DNA of 30,586 bases from NCBI RefSeq assembly GCF_002585305.1, contig NZ_NUNF01000116.1:1-30586 (forward strand), read 5' to 3'. A program made the position numbers and the translations under genes. This DNA is from Bacillus sp. AFS037270. GTDB lineage: Bacteria; Bacillota; Bacilli; Bacillales_B; DSM-18226. Shown here piece by piece: positions 22,288 through 29,852 of the stretch. Below the pieces are notes generated by a model. It made no database searches. It was given only the letters and a program-made list of their open reading frames with translations, and was not told the DNA's origin. Within the stretch, counting starts at the first letter, position 1; each line of letters opens with the position of its first letter.

Positions 22288-23889
22288 GTGATTGTTACTA
22301 GTTTAGGTGGACAATCGGAATTCCTGACCGATTACCAAATTACAGAACGAAAAAGGGTAGTGAATGGAGAATATTCGCTGCCTTTTATTTTGTTCAAAAC
22401 AACCCGAAATTCTCATTCCTTTGATTTAGTCCAAGAAGAATCCATTGTGGAATATGACGGGCAAAAGTATCGAATAAAGAAACTTAGAGAATATACAAAA
22501 GGAAAAACACCTGTAAAAGAAGCGACTACACAACATATAATTTTTGATATTATTGATGATTATCAGTATGACACTATTAGCGGAACTACAAATATAATGC
22601 AAGCTTTAAACCATGTTTTCGGGGTAACAGAATGGACTTGGATAAATCATGGTGCCTTTGCTCCAGTTGAGTTTGATAAATTCGGTGATGGTACAGCCTT
22701 AGAATTGTTTAAGACAATCTTAGAACGATTTGGTGCTGAATTTGAAATAACAGGAGAAAAAGAAATCACGTTAAAAAATCAAATTGGGACTACAAGGGAT
22801 GCTCAATTTCGATACCGTCACAATATTAAAACACTCTATAAAAACATAGACAGTTCAAATGTATCAACATATATTAGAGGATTCGGCAAAGATGTAACGG
22901 CAGAATATACATCACCTAATGTTTCTGTATATGGTATCCGACACGCTCCACCTGTAAGGGATGAGAAGTTTACCACACAGGCTAGTTTGCTTGAACATCT
23001 GCAAAAAGTAATAGTCGATACACCTGATATTGTGATTGAAATAGAAATAGTGGAACTGAAAAAACAGGGTATACCCATTCATGAATATGATCTGGGAGAT
23101 ACTATTTACCTTATCCATGAAGATTTAGGTATTGATGCTACCGTTAGAATATTAGAATACACCGATTATCCTGAAAGTTTAAAATCACCTACCGTTGTCC
23201 TTGCTAATTTTAAAAAGAATATAACAAGTGCACTTGTTAACTTTCATCAAACAAGTAAAACAATTAAGCAATTGACGGATGCTGATGGTAATTTATCATT
23301 ACAGTTAAAAAAACTTTATAGAAATAGTGATCATTACAGCGACAGCACTGGTGATTGGTTTATTGCTCCAGATGATGCTAATGCATATGTCCACATAGGG
23401 GCTGGTGGATTAGATGTACATAAAGGTTTAGTCAGAGTTGAAAGAGATGACGGTTACGCTGTTATTGTCGGAGGAAAAATTCAAAATGGATTCAATATAC
23501 AGGGAGCATACCCACCGTTTAGGACTGCAGGCGTGGGTGAAAATGGTCCCTGGGTTTATGTAGCAACGACTAATAGGTATGAAAACATTCAATCATTTAC
23601 GTTTAAACATGATAGCCGTTACTTAATAGCAAGAGTCGGAATGTATTCAGACAATCAAATAAACGGATTTATGTCGTTTGATCTCGATACGTCCGATGGA
23701 AACGGCACTTCAACTACAACCCTCGCCACTGTATCAAGAGCAAGTAATGATATCAACTGGACTACATACGTCACGATGGATTTAGGTGTGCCAACAGGCA
23801 ACAGGAAAACACTGTACGTTCGTTTGTACGGAGCCAATGCGGATTGGAACGTTCACGGCAGAATTCTTTATATCAGTCAGGAGGGATAA
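22288..23889 (+). CDS. Phage tail protein, prophage endopeptidase tail family
   Basis: A 533-residue protein. GTG 22288 has AAAGGAG (22274-22280) seven bases before it; the in-frame ATG 22270 would put that site inside the gene. The start IVTSLGGQSEFLTDYQIT, then NGEYSLPFILFKTTRN, and EEsIVEYDGQKYRIKKLRE match the amino end of Prophage_tail (Tal-type) proteins at the tip of siphophage tails. Residues 1-330 are this hub. After a short coiled segment (KTIKQLTDADGNLSLQLKKL) comes a beta-rich domain with a galactose-binding-like look (about 400-533). These proteins initiate cell contact and may cleave peptidoglycan; no peptidase motif is visible here. Confidence 0.85.
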   Translation: MIVTSLGGQSEFLTDYQITERKRVVNGEYSLPFILFKTTRNSHSFDLVQEESIVEYDGQKYRIKKLREYTKGKTPVKEATTQHIIFDIIDDYQYDTISGTTNIMQALNHVFGVTEWTWINHGAFAPVEFDKFGDGTALELFKTILERFGAEFEITGEKEITLKNQIGTTRDAQFRYRHNIKTLYKNIDSSNVSTYIRGFGKDVTAEYTSPNVSVYGIRHAPPVRDEKFTTQASLLEHLQKVIVDTPDIVIEIEIVELKKQGIPIHEYDLGDTIYLIHEDLGIDATVRILEYTDYPESLKSPTVVLANFKKNITSALVNFHQTSKTIKQLTDADGNLSLQLKKLYRNSDHYSDSTGDWFIAPDDANAYVHIGAGGLDVHKGLVRVERDDGYAVIVGGKIQNGFNIQGAYPPFRTAGVGENGPWVYVATTNRYENIQSFTFKHDSRYLIARVGMYSDNQINGFMSFDLDTSDGNGTSTTTLATVSRASNDINWTTYVTMDLGVPTGNRKTLYVRLYGANADWNVHGRILYISQEG

Positions 23890-23890
23890 C

Positions 23891-24073
23891 ATGTGTTTGT
23901 TATTTTGTGATGTTGATGAGAATGGAAAAATTACTGAAAGTATCTTAGGGGAAAGAGTCATTCCAATGAAACAATATCAGTATTTTTTCTTTTTGATGGA
24001 AGATGTAGAAACCATCAGTCAAAACATACCAAACTATAAAGTTATTGATGGTCAATTGAAATTTGAGGGCTGA
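23891..24073 (+). CDS. Small phage late protein
   Basis: A 60-residue protein starting MCLLFCDVDENGKITESILG, with GAGG just before ATG 23891 and only one base between it and the tail-gene stop. It has the pattern of small proteins encoded between the tail tip and the holin of Bacillus phages (including YFFFLMEDVETIS and IPNYKVIDGQLKFEG). Its function is unknown. The coding end overlaps the hairpin at 24064. Confidence 0.7.
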   Translation: MCLLFCDVDENGKITESILGERVIPMKQYQYFFFLMEDVETISQNIPNYKVIDGQLKFEG

Positions 24074-24094
24074 TTATCAGTCCTCTTTTATTTT
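24064..24094 (+). terminator. Hairpin between tail and lysis genes
   Basis: GAGGGCTGA (24065-24073) pairs with TCAGTCCTC and is followed by TTTTATTTT. It may be a leaky terminator that lowers holin expression relative to the tail genes. Confidence 0.65.
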
Positions 24095-24106
24095 GGGGGT
24101 GTGGAA

Positions 24107-24469
24107 ATGAATCATTCAATTGGAAATTTTGATATTACTTTGGTTGTAGGAAATGTCTGGTATGTAGCATTAGGTTTTATTCTTTTTGATATTGTTACTG
24201 GATTGTTAGCTGCTGGTGCACAGAAAAAAATAAATAGTTCCATTAATTACATAGGTCTAATACGAAAAGTCGGGTTGTTTGTAGCCTTGGCTTTTCTTGT
24301 GTTTATTGATGCGTACCTAGATGCAAAAGGATACATTATTAAAATTGGTGTTGGCTCAATTGTTATTTATGAAGCAATGAGCATTATCGAAAATTTTAGT
24401 CGAATTGGGATTGACATTAAGTTTCTAACTAAATATTTCGATAAGAACAAGGTTAAAAAAAGGGGATGA
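24107..24469 (+). CDS. Phage holin, toxin secretion/lysis family
   Basis: A 120-residue membrane protein with GGGGGTG before ATG 24107. It has helices at about residues 14-36 (VWYVALGFILFDIVTGLLAAG), 50-66 (VGLFVALAFLVFIDAYL) and 75-95. The motif FDIVTGLLAA, followed by KINSS and a short polar loop, is the signature of the holin_tox_secr (TIGR01593-like) family. These proteins form membrane lesions that release the endolysin. The endolysin gene starts four bases after its stop, giving a classic lysis cassette. Confidence 0.9.
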   Translation: MNHSIGNFDITLVVGNVWYVALGFILFDIVTGLLAAGAQKKINSSINYIGLIRKVGLFVALAFLVFIDAYLDAKGYIIKIGVGSIVIYEAMSIIENFSRIGIDIKFLTKYFDKNKVKKRG

Positions 24470-24472
24470 ATA

Positions 24473-25150
24473 ATGATGTTAACATATCAAACTCGAAATT
24501 TGGATAATATCAATAAGTTAGCAAATCATGCAAAAATTGCAGCCTTTAAATGGCATGATTATTTAGTTGCAAACAACATTAATGTATTAATCTACGAAAC
24601 AATCCGTACCATTGAGACTCAGCGAGCTAATGTAAAAAAGGGTGTTTCTCAAACAATGAAATCATACCACAGTGTAGGGCAAGCATTAGACTTTGTACCT
24701 GTAGATAAAAACGGTAAAGCATTATGGGATGGATATAGCCATCCTGAAATTAAAATGGCTATATCTGAAGCAAAAAGACTTGGTTTTGAATGGGGTGGAG
24801 ACTGGAAAAGTTTTGTTGATAAACCTCATTTACAGTTTAACTTTAATGGGTATGGTACTGATACCTTTGGTCAATATAAACCAGTTGAAGAACCCAAAAA
24901 GGAAACTCCTAAACCAATTAGTAAGAAATTAACATACACAAGATTACTCAAGTTAGGATCAAAAGGTGAAGATGTAGGTGAATTACAGGAAGCATTGAAT
25001 AAACTTTATTTTAAATGTGGAAAAATCGATAATGACTTTGGAATGAAAACAAAGGATGCTGTAACACGTTTTCAAAATGTTTATTTGCCTTTTGAAGTCG
25101 ATGGTATTGCTGGTAAACACACTATCGATAAGATTAATTCTTTGTTGTGA
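24473..25150 (+). CDS. Endolysin: M15 L-alanyl-D-glutamate peptidase with peptidoglycan-binding domain
   Basis: A 225-residue two-domain lysin. Residues 1-125 are the VanY/CwlK-type M15 zinc peptidase: H66 and D73 in SYHSVGQALDF and H119 in DKPHLQF bind zinc, with WGGDW at 107-111. A Pro/Lys-rich linker (about 137-152, EEPKKETPKP) follows. Residues 156-225 form a PG_binding_1 domain (LLKLGSKGEDVGELQEALN ... DGIAGKHTIDKI). It cuts the L-Ala-D-Glu bond of the peptide stem. It has no signal peptide, so it relies on the holin. The start has AGGGGATG before ATG 24473; ATG 24476 is equally possible. Confidence 0.92.
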   Translation: MMLTYQTRNLDNINKLANHAKIAAFKWHDYLVANNINVLIYETIRTIETQRANVKKGVSQTMKSYHSVGQALDFVPVDKNGKALWDGYSHPEIKMAISEAKRLGFEWGGDWKSFVDKPHLQFNFNGYGTDTFGQYKPVEEPKKETPKPISKKLTYTRLLKLGSKGEDVGELQEALNKLYFKCGKIDNDFGMKTKDAVTRFQNVYLPFEVDGIAGKHTIDKINSLL

Positions 25151-25216
25151 ATAATTTATATTTCTAAGGGAAAATTATTAACCCATGAAAGTTATACCAG
25201 TTTACGTCCACACAAC

Positions 25217-25254
25217 AAAAGCCCTTCTCTTAATTGAGAGGGGCTTTATTCTTT
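25217..25254. terminator. Terminator, copy 1 of a duplicated hairpin
   Basis: AAAGCCCTTCTC pairs with GAGAGGGGCTTT with one G-U pair. It serves the endolysin transcript and probably the convergent DUF898 gene. The 21 bases ending at 25229 are repeated exactly at 26660-26680. Confidence 0.85.
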
Positions 25255-25256
25255 AT

Positions 25257-25610
25257 TTAATTAGCAAATACAGTATGTTTAGTTTTCCATTTCTCCATAG
25301 CGATAAATAACCAAAATCCATAAATTCCGAATGTAATTAAGGTTAGTAGCCACCATTTGATCCAGTTTCCAAACAATCCAACTGCAGATCCAGTGAATTG
25401 TAATCTTCGCCCATTAATTACAGTATGTCTTGTTTTCCATCCTAAGATCATTGTGATTGACCAGGGATAACAGATTCCAAAGGTACAAACAGTAACTAAA
25501 AAACCTAAAATTGACCAACCAATGTATTGTAATAACCCACCATCAAAATAAGACTTACTGTCTGTTTGTGCTATATAATTCTGATTAACATTTACTGTTA
25601 TTTCACTCAT
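25257..25610 (-). CDS. DUF898-like membrane protein
   Basis: A 117-residue membrane protein starting MSEITVNVNQNYIAQTDSKS. Two repeated halves are visible: YFDGGLLQYIGWSILGFLV ... CYPW, and GLFGNWIKWWLLTLITFGIYGFW, each followed by a basic stretch (GWKTRHTVI and KWKTKHTVF). This is the layout of YjgN/DUF898-like proteins. It has three or four helices and no catalytic motif. The function is unknown. It lies convergent to the endolysin and shares its terminator; probably cargo of the element. Confidence 0.78.
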   Translation of the reverse strand: MSEITVNVNQNYIAQTDSKSYFDGGLLQYIGWSILGFLVTVCTFGICYPWSITMILGWKTRHTVINGRRLQFTGSAVGLFGNWIKWWLLTLITFGIYGFWLFIAMEKWKTKHTVFAN

Positions 25611-25728
25611 ATAAATTTCCCCCTTTGTATTTTTCTAGTCTAATAGATTTATATCACTAATACGTAAAAAATATGGTAAATTTTCAAAAAAAGTTCCTAA
25701 GAATTTAATCAAGAGGGGCTTTGTGCTA

Positions 25729-26292
25729 TTAATATTCACTCATGTAAAAGCTTTTATACTCTAGTTTATTAGAATCAAAAGTCATATAGACATTCATATC
25801 AGAGGTATCAGTTTCTTTTGACCATGAATAATCTTTTACATCACTGTATTCATCACGATATGTAGAGTCTAGGTGCATGGTTTCACCAGTAATAGACACA
25901 ACCTGATTATATGTCATTCCTTTTTTCACATTTGTATATTCATTGTAAGTAATTCCGTCTTTAATCGGTGTAAAGAAATATCCTGTGGCTGTTTTAGTAT
26001 ACTTGACCCACTTAGTATCAACCTTATCATAATCTACAAAAGAAACTGTTGCGTATGAAAAGTTATTATTACTTGTATAACTTTTTAATGTTACCGCTTG
26101 AGTAATAGTTGCCGTTACTGTTTTGCCTGTAGCATCTTGCACCTTATAAGTATCTCCATATAAAGCTGATTTTAAGAATGAAGAACCAACAGGCTTTGTT
26201 ACTGTTGTTGCTGCTTCAGTTTTAGACCCAACTCCTATAAATATTCCTAGTCCGATTACACCTACAGCTAATAGCTTAGACAATTTTTTCAA
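25729..26292 (-). CDS. Secreted protein with DUF3862/BLIP-like domain
   Basis: A 187-residue exported protein. The start is TTG at 26290-26292, with GGGGGA about ten bases upstream. The signal peptide is MKKLSKLLAVGVIGLGIFIG with a likely cut after TEA (about residue 27). Residues 30-115 are a beta-rich domain containing AVTLKSYTSNNNFSYATVSF. The end carries the repeat typical of DUF3862/BLIP-like proteins: YTNVKKGMTYNQVVSITG and DTSDMNVYMTFDSNKLEYKS. Related domains bind or inhibit other proteins, for example the beta-lactamase inhibitor BLIP, but no target is known here. It is single, with an AT-rich gap on both sides. Confidence 0.78.
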   Translation of the reverse strand: MKKLSKLLAVGVIGLGIFIGVGSKTEAATTVTKPVGSSFLKSALYGDTYKVQDATGKTVTATITQAVTLKSYTSNNNFSYATVSFVDYDKVDTKWVKYTKTATGYFFTPIKDGITYNEYTNVKKGMTYNQVVSITGETMHLDSTYRDEYSDVKDYSWSKETDTSDMNVYMTFDSNKLEYKSFYMSEY

Positions 26293-26463
26293 TTTCTTTT
26301 TCCCCCTATTTATCTATTGTTCTAGTTAATTGGTATTATAACACTATAGGAGAAAAGTATGGTAACGATTCAATAATTTATACAAAAAAATTTCATCAGT
26401 CAGACACAGACGATTGAAAACGATTACATTATAATATTACTAAAACGTTGGATGTGATTATAA

Positions 26464-26610
26464 ATGACTAAGATTCCTGTTATTTATGAAGGTAAGGACT
26501 ATGTTATGCTTCACCAATATTCATCTGGTTTTTGTGAAATAACTGAGGAGTGGGCACCCTACAGGAATATTAAACTTGTTCATTTTTCTGAATTGATTTT
26601 AAAAAATTGA
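26464..26610 (+). CDS. Small hypothetical protein
   Basis: A 48-residue ORF starting MTKIPVIYEGKDYVMLHQYS and ending HFSELILKN, with GGATGTG before ATG 26464. A TATAAT at 26430-26435 lies upstream, though without a well-spaced -35. The opening strand pattern (IPVIYEGKDYVML) recalls short phage and mobile-element proteins. It has no membrane segment or known motif. It is followed by the second copy of the duplicated terminator, which supports a real transcript. Confidence 0.5.
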   Translation: MTKIPVIYEGKDYVMLHQYSSGFCEITEEWAPYRNIKLVHFSELILKN

Positions 26611-26663
26611 ATAATTTTTGATTTTTAGAAAAAGATAAATTTAAGCCATGTTATACGTTCACA

Positions 26664-26698
26664 CAACAAAAGCCCTTCTCAGTCGAGAGGGGCTTTTT
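26664..26698. terminator. Terminator, copy 2 of the duplicated hairpin
   Basis: AAAAGCCCTTCTC and GAGAGGGGCTTTTT form the same stem as at 25217, with a shorter loop (AGTC). It sits between the small ORF and the convergent Spo0E-like gene, whose stop codon it touches, so it can serve both. Confidence 0.85.
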
Positions 26699-26844
26699 CA
26701 CATACTCATTTTAATGTTTATTAATTTATCAAGTTTTTCACTAATTGTTATAGTTTCTGGCGAAGTAAATCCTTTTAACATTCCAACCTGTATCAATTTC
26801 TTTCTTACTGTTTCAATTCTCCTATGTAACTCCTCACTGTTCAA
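26698..26844 (-). CDS. Spo0E-like sporulation phosphatase
   Basis: A 48-residue ORF on the minus strand, starting at TTG 26842-26844 with GGGGTAC upstream. The sequence begins MNSEELHRRIETVRKKLIQV and continues GMLKGFTSPETITISEKLDK, ending LINIKMSM. The pair of helices, with I-E-x-x-R-x-x-L in the first and S-x-x-LD-x-LI in the second, is the signature of the Spo0E family. These small helical-hairpin proteins remove phosphate from Spo0A and so delay sporulation. S35, L38 and D39 keep the S-x-x-LD core. Its place on a mobile element suggests it alters host sporulation. No partner gene is adjacent. Confidence 0.82.
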   Translation of the reverse strand: MNSEELHRRIETVRKKLIQVGMLKGFTSPETITISEKLDKLINIKMSM

Positions 26845-26963
26845 TTTAAGTACCCCTTTTTCAACGATGGTACTATTTTATCAGTTTGAGACGAGTGTAA
26901 TTGTGACAAATTAGTGAAATTTAATTCTAAAATAGGCAAGCTATCATTCAAAAGTTCGGAATC

Positions 26964-26988
26964 AAAAAAAATCCAGCAAATAGCTGGA
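26964..26988 (-). terminator. Rho-independent terminator of the minus-strand control genes
   Basis: On the minus strand TCCAGC and GCTGGA form a six-bp stem with a five-base loop (26972-26988), followed by a run of eight T. It ends the transcript coming from the XRE repressor gene and the two genes behind it. Confidence 0.85.
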
Positions 26989-27109
26989 CGAATTAAGAGG
27001 TCTCTGTAACTCTTGGAAGTACCATATTTTTATTTTAAACAAGAAATATTTGCTGGGTATTAAGTAAACGTAAATATTAGGTAAACTTAATAGAAGAGTC
27101 TAATGGAGT

Positions 27110-27361
27110 TTAAAAAGGCAAATCATCATTAATTGTTTTATTCCGTTCTTGTTTCTCCAATTCAAGTACTAATTCTGTAATATCCTTATCTCCATTTACT
27201 ATTACCTGTTCAAGTTTCGCACGGTATGACATTTCCCTTTGTATTTCCTTCCAAAATTGAAGTGCAACGTATTCAACCTTTTTGCCTCGTAATGGAAAAG
27301 AACCTCTCCTCATGGCTCTACTAGCGGCTAAATAATGTATTTCAATCGTTACGTTCATCAT
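27110..27361 (-). CDS. Small hypothetical protein of the element's control operon
   Basis: An 83-residue protein; GAGG six bases before ATG 27359-27361 makes this start better than the longer one at 27373. It begins MMNVTIEIHYLAASRAMRRG and is mostly helical after FPLRGKKVEYVALQFWKEIQ, with a charged end, LELEKQERNKTINDDLPF. I do not recognise it. Small proteins in this position, behind the repressor of Bacillus ICEs, are often uncharacterised. Its start overlaps the end of the 52-residue gene by 20 bases, indicating translational coupling. Confidence 0.65.
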   Translation of the reverse strand: MMNVTIEIHYLAASRAMRRGSFPLRGKKVEYVALQFWKEIQREMSYRAKLEQVIVNGDKDITELVLELEKQERNKTINDDLPF

Positions 27362-27500
27362 TAACTTCCTCATAGTACTTCTTCATAATCTTATGTTGTT
27401 CTTTCATCATATCGTAAAAATGGACAATCATTTGGATATCTCTGGGTGTATATCCATTCTCCTCGAAATTCTCAATTAGTTTCTTCCACTTTTCGTTCAT
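27342..27500 (-). CDS. Small helical protein of the control operon
   Basis: A 52-residue ORF starting MNEKWKKLIENFEENGYTPR and continuing DIQMIVHFYDMMKEQHKIMK to the end EEVNDERND. It is predicted almost entirely alpha-helical and highly charged. It overlaps both neighbours: its start lies inside the XRE gene by 29 bases, and its end overlaps the next gene. It is short and easily missed, but the tight packing between two co-directional genes argues that it is translated. The function is unknown. Confidence 0.6.
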   Translation of the reverse strand: MNEKWKKLIENFEENGYTPRDIQMIVHFYDMMKEQHKIMKKYYEEVNDERND

Positions 27501-27687
27501 AAAGATCATCTACCTTACAGTTTAATATTTCAGCAAGATCAAACATTTCTGGTGCAGAAGGATAACTTTTTCCCGTACACCAATTTGATATTGTATTGGC
27601 AGTTTTATTATATCTTTGTCTTAATTCTTCTCTTGTATATTCCGATTTGTCAATTAACCATCCAATGTTACTTTTTAGTTTCTTCAA
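27472..27687 (-). CDS. XRE-family helix-turn-helix repressor
   Basis: A 71-residue DNA-binding protein. AGGTGAT a few bases before TTG 27687 supports this start; ATG 27693 and GTG 27696 are alternatives. The HTH covers about residues 16-45 (YTREELRQRYNKTANTISNW), followed by the helix YPSAPEMFDLAEILNCKVDD, the usual Cro/C1 pattern. It is transcribed away from the conjugation genes, so it probably represses the divergent promoter driving them, and its own. It heads a three-gene operon with the 52- and 83-residue proteins. Confidence 0.85.
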   Translation of the reverse strand: MKKLKSNIGWLIDKSEYTREELRQRYNKTANTISNWCTGKSYPSAPEMFDLAEILNCKVDDLYERKVEETN

Positions 27688-27696
27688 TGTCATCAC

Positions 27697-27966
27697 CTAT
27701 TAGTACATTTCCATACTACTTTATAAAATCCTTTCACAATTTAATTTGTAGTTATCAAAATTTATTTTGGATTAATAGTAATAACGGACAACCCAACTTT
27801 AATACCATTTACTATAGCCAATGGAATTACGAAGTTAGACATTGGGTTGGAAGTCATAAAGTCCTAGAGTATCAAGGCACAAATCACTTTTTTTAATTTC
27901 TATTTAGTTGGGATACTTACTATTGTAAGTCTAAAGAGGTGGCGTTAAATAAAGGAGGAAAATGAA
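27697..27966. promoter_or_regulatory. Divergent control region and candidate origin of transfer
   Basis: This gap of 270 bases lies between the repressor and the coupling-protein gene and should contain both promoters and the operator. CAACCCAA (27789-27796) and TTGGGTTG (about 27841-27848) form a wide inverted repeat. I could not identify a nick site. A short plus-strand frame ending in GSHKVLEYQGTNHFF lies within it but has no start, so it may be a gene remnant. Confidence 0.45.
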
Positions 27967-29307
27967 ATGATTTTTGAAGTTGTGACCACAACAATTTTTG
28001 GAGTAATTTCTTTGAAAGCTTATCGAGCGAAAAGTGGGGTGGGGAATGACTCGAAAAAAATAAACAAAATTTTTGCTCTCAGTGGTCTAAATGTTAAGGA
28101 CGGCAATCAAACATTAACAGCCCAACAAATTAAAAAGAGAAATTATGATTGGGGTGTTGAGTATCGTTACCGTATACCTTTAGGTAGGAGTTTTGAAGAT
28201 TACTTAGCAAAACAAAAAGTTATTGAATCAGGAATCAATACACGCTCAGTAAAGATTAAACTTAAAGACTTAAAAGAACTTAAACTTGATCGAAATATTT
28301 TTTCTAATATTAAAAGTCTATACACTAAAAAACTAACGGACAGAAAGGAAATAGAGTTATCTTACGATGGAATGTTAATCATTCGAGTATATAATGAGCC
28401 ATTGCCTAAAATAGTTGGTTTTCAAGAAGGTAAAGGGTGGAAGGTTGTATTTGGTGCAACAAGGGATAGAAATAAACTTATTTTCCATGACTTTGAAAAA
28501 ATCCCTCATTTGTGTCTTGGTGGTGCTACACGATACGGAAAATCTAATTTGATTAACTGTATTATTACCTCTTTAATTAAGCAGCAACCAGACAACGTTA
28601 AACTTCATTTGATTGATTTAAAGGGTGGGGTGGAACTATGTGACTATGAGAATATTAAACAAACTGTATCAATCGCATACGAACCAGAGGAAGCATTAAA
28701 AACTCTTGAAAATGCTTATAATCTTATGAAAAAGAAACAGGAAATACTTAAACAATCTGGAAAGAAAAAGGTTGAAGATGCTGAAATCACTGAACGTCAT
28801 TTTGTGATTATTGATGAAGTCGGGGAATTAAATCCTGATGAAGCGGTAGATAAAAAGGATATATGGAAGGATGGCATTCTTATTTATAAAAGCGAGAAGA
28901 CCATTAAAGCAGAATGTCAAAAGTACATGAGTCAAATTGCACGACTTGGAGCAGGATTAGGTTTTAGATTGATACTTGCAACCCAATATGGAACAGGGGA
29001 TATAATCCCTCGTCAATGTAAGCAAAATAGTGATGCTAAACTTTGTTTTCGTGTTCAGTCTGGAACAGCTTCAAGGGTTGTTCTTGACACAGATGGTGCT
29101 GAAGCCTTACCAAAAATTAAAGGAAGGGCTATATATCAAATGGCAGATGAAGGTGTAATAGTTCAAACTCCACTTATTACACCTGAAGATATTGAAAAAA
29201 CAATCACACCTTATATTGTTCAAAAGAGGGAGGTTGTAACAGTTGAAGCCCCTAAGCAAGAGACAGGAAGAAATTCTATTGTCATTACGAAAACTGGACT
29301 TTCTTAA
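27967..29307 (+). CDS. FtsK/SpoIIIE-type DNA translocase, conjugative coupling protein
   Basis: A 446-residue ATPase. GGAGGA precedes ATG 27967. A short hydrophobic amino end (about residues 2-17) may anchor it. Walker A is GATRYGKS (186-193) and Walker B is HFVIIDEVGEL with D283 and E284. LILATQYGTGDIIP resembles the sensor region, and IPRQCKQNSDAKLCFRV the arginine-finger region of the FtsK family. In ICEs such as ICEBs1 (ConQ) this protein links the relaxase-DNA complex to the mating channel. It has no DUF87-like extra domain. It overlaps the next gene by 65 bases and leads a rightward operon. Confidence 0.88.
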   Translation: MIFEVVTTTIFGVISLKAYRAKSGVGNDSKKINKIFALSGLNVKDGNQTLTAQQIKKRNYDWGVEYRYRIPLGRSFEDYLAKQKVIESGINTRSVKIKLKDLKELKLDRNIFSNIKSLYTKKLTDRKEIELSYDGMLIIRVYNEPLPKIVGFQEGKGWKVVFGATRDRNKLIFHDFEKIPHLCLGGATRYGKSNLINCIITSLIKQQPDNVKLHLIDLKGGVELCDYENIKQTVSIAYEPEEALKTLENAYNLMKKKQEILKQSGKKKVEDAEITERHFVIIDEVGELNPDEAVDKKDIWKDGILIYKSEKTIKAECQKYMSQIARLGAGLGFRLILATQYGTGDIIPRQCKQNSDAKLCFRVQSGTASRVVLDTDGAEALPKIKGRAIYQMADEGVIVQTPLITPEDIEKTITPYIVQKREVVTVEAPKQETGRNSIVITKTGLS

Positions 29308-29839
29308 ACGTGATCAACTAACTAGGATTCATCGTTTAGGAAGCGTAAGAAATGCCAATCGTATCCTCAAAGAAATGTCCCCTTATTTAACTGGTTTCCG
29401 AGAAGAAGCTTATTCCACTATTTATTTCTTAAATAAAGAAGGCAGGGAGTATGTCAATACAGACAAAGTAAGAAGAAAGAATAAATTTGTTAATCACTAC
29501 ATTATGCGAAATGACTTCTACATCTATATGGGATGTTCTCATGATTGGGAAAATGAAATTAAGGTTTCTGATGGAACTTTTACTATTGTTGCAGACTCGT
29601 ATTTTAAGAAGGATGGTAAGTATCAATTTCTTGAAGTTGATTCAACTCAAAAAATGAATGTTAACAAAAAGAAGATTGAACAATACAAGGGTTTAATGAG
29701 GAATGGTGAACTAGCTAAACATTTAGGGTATTTTCCTAAATTAATTTGGTTAACCACAACAGAACTAAGAAGGAAACAATTGACAGTATTATGTAAAGGT
29801 CTGCCTTATCGAGTTTACACCATGAATGACATTAAATAA
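29243..29839 (+). CDS. Replication-relaxation family protein
   Basis: A 198-residue protein. The start is TTG 29243, with GGGAGG nine bases before it, inside the end of the coupling-protein gene. It begins MKPLSKRQEEILLSLRKLDF, then LKRDQLTRIHRLGSVRNANR, a winged helix (about 5-75) with the wing at YSTIYFLNKEGREYV. The second half, IVADSYFKKDGKYQFLEVDS followed by KIEQYKGL, resembles the endonuclease-like half of the Replic_Relax family seen in plasmids and ICEs. Such proteins work in replication or mobilisation. Which exact step is unknown. Confidence 0.82.
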   Translation: MKPLSKRQEEILLSLRKLDFLKRDQLTRIHRLGSVRNANRILKEMSPYLTGFREEAYSTIYFLNKEGREYVNTDKVRRKNKFVNHYIMRNDFYIYMGCSHDWENEIKVSDGTFTIVADSYFKKDGKYQFLEVDSTQKMNVNKKKIEQYKGLMRNGELAKHLGYFPKLIWLTTTELRRKQLTVLCKGLPYRVYTMNDIK

Positions 29840-29852
29840 GGGGATGATTATT

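Noticed and set aside
19593..25150. Complete prophage, tailocin or contractile injection system
   Set aside because: No sheath, tube, baseplate, tape-measure, capsid or packaging genes are present, only fibre, hub and lysis genes.
27552..27896. Plus-strand ORF of 114 codons opposite the XRE repressor
   Set aside because: Its first half is the reverse of the repressor gene. The last 35 codons look protein-like but have no start; at most a remnant.
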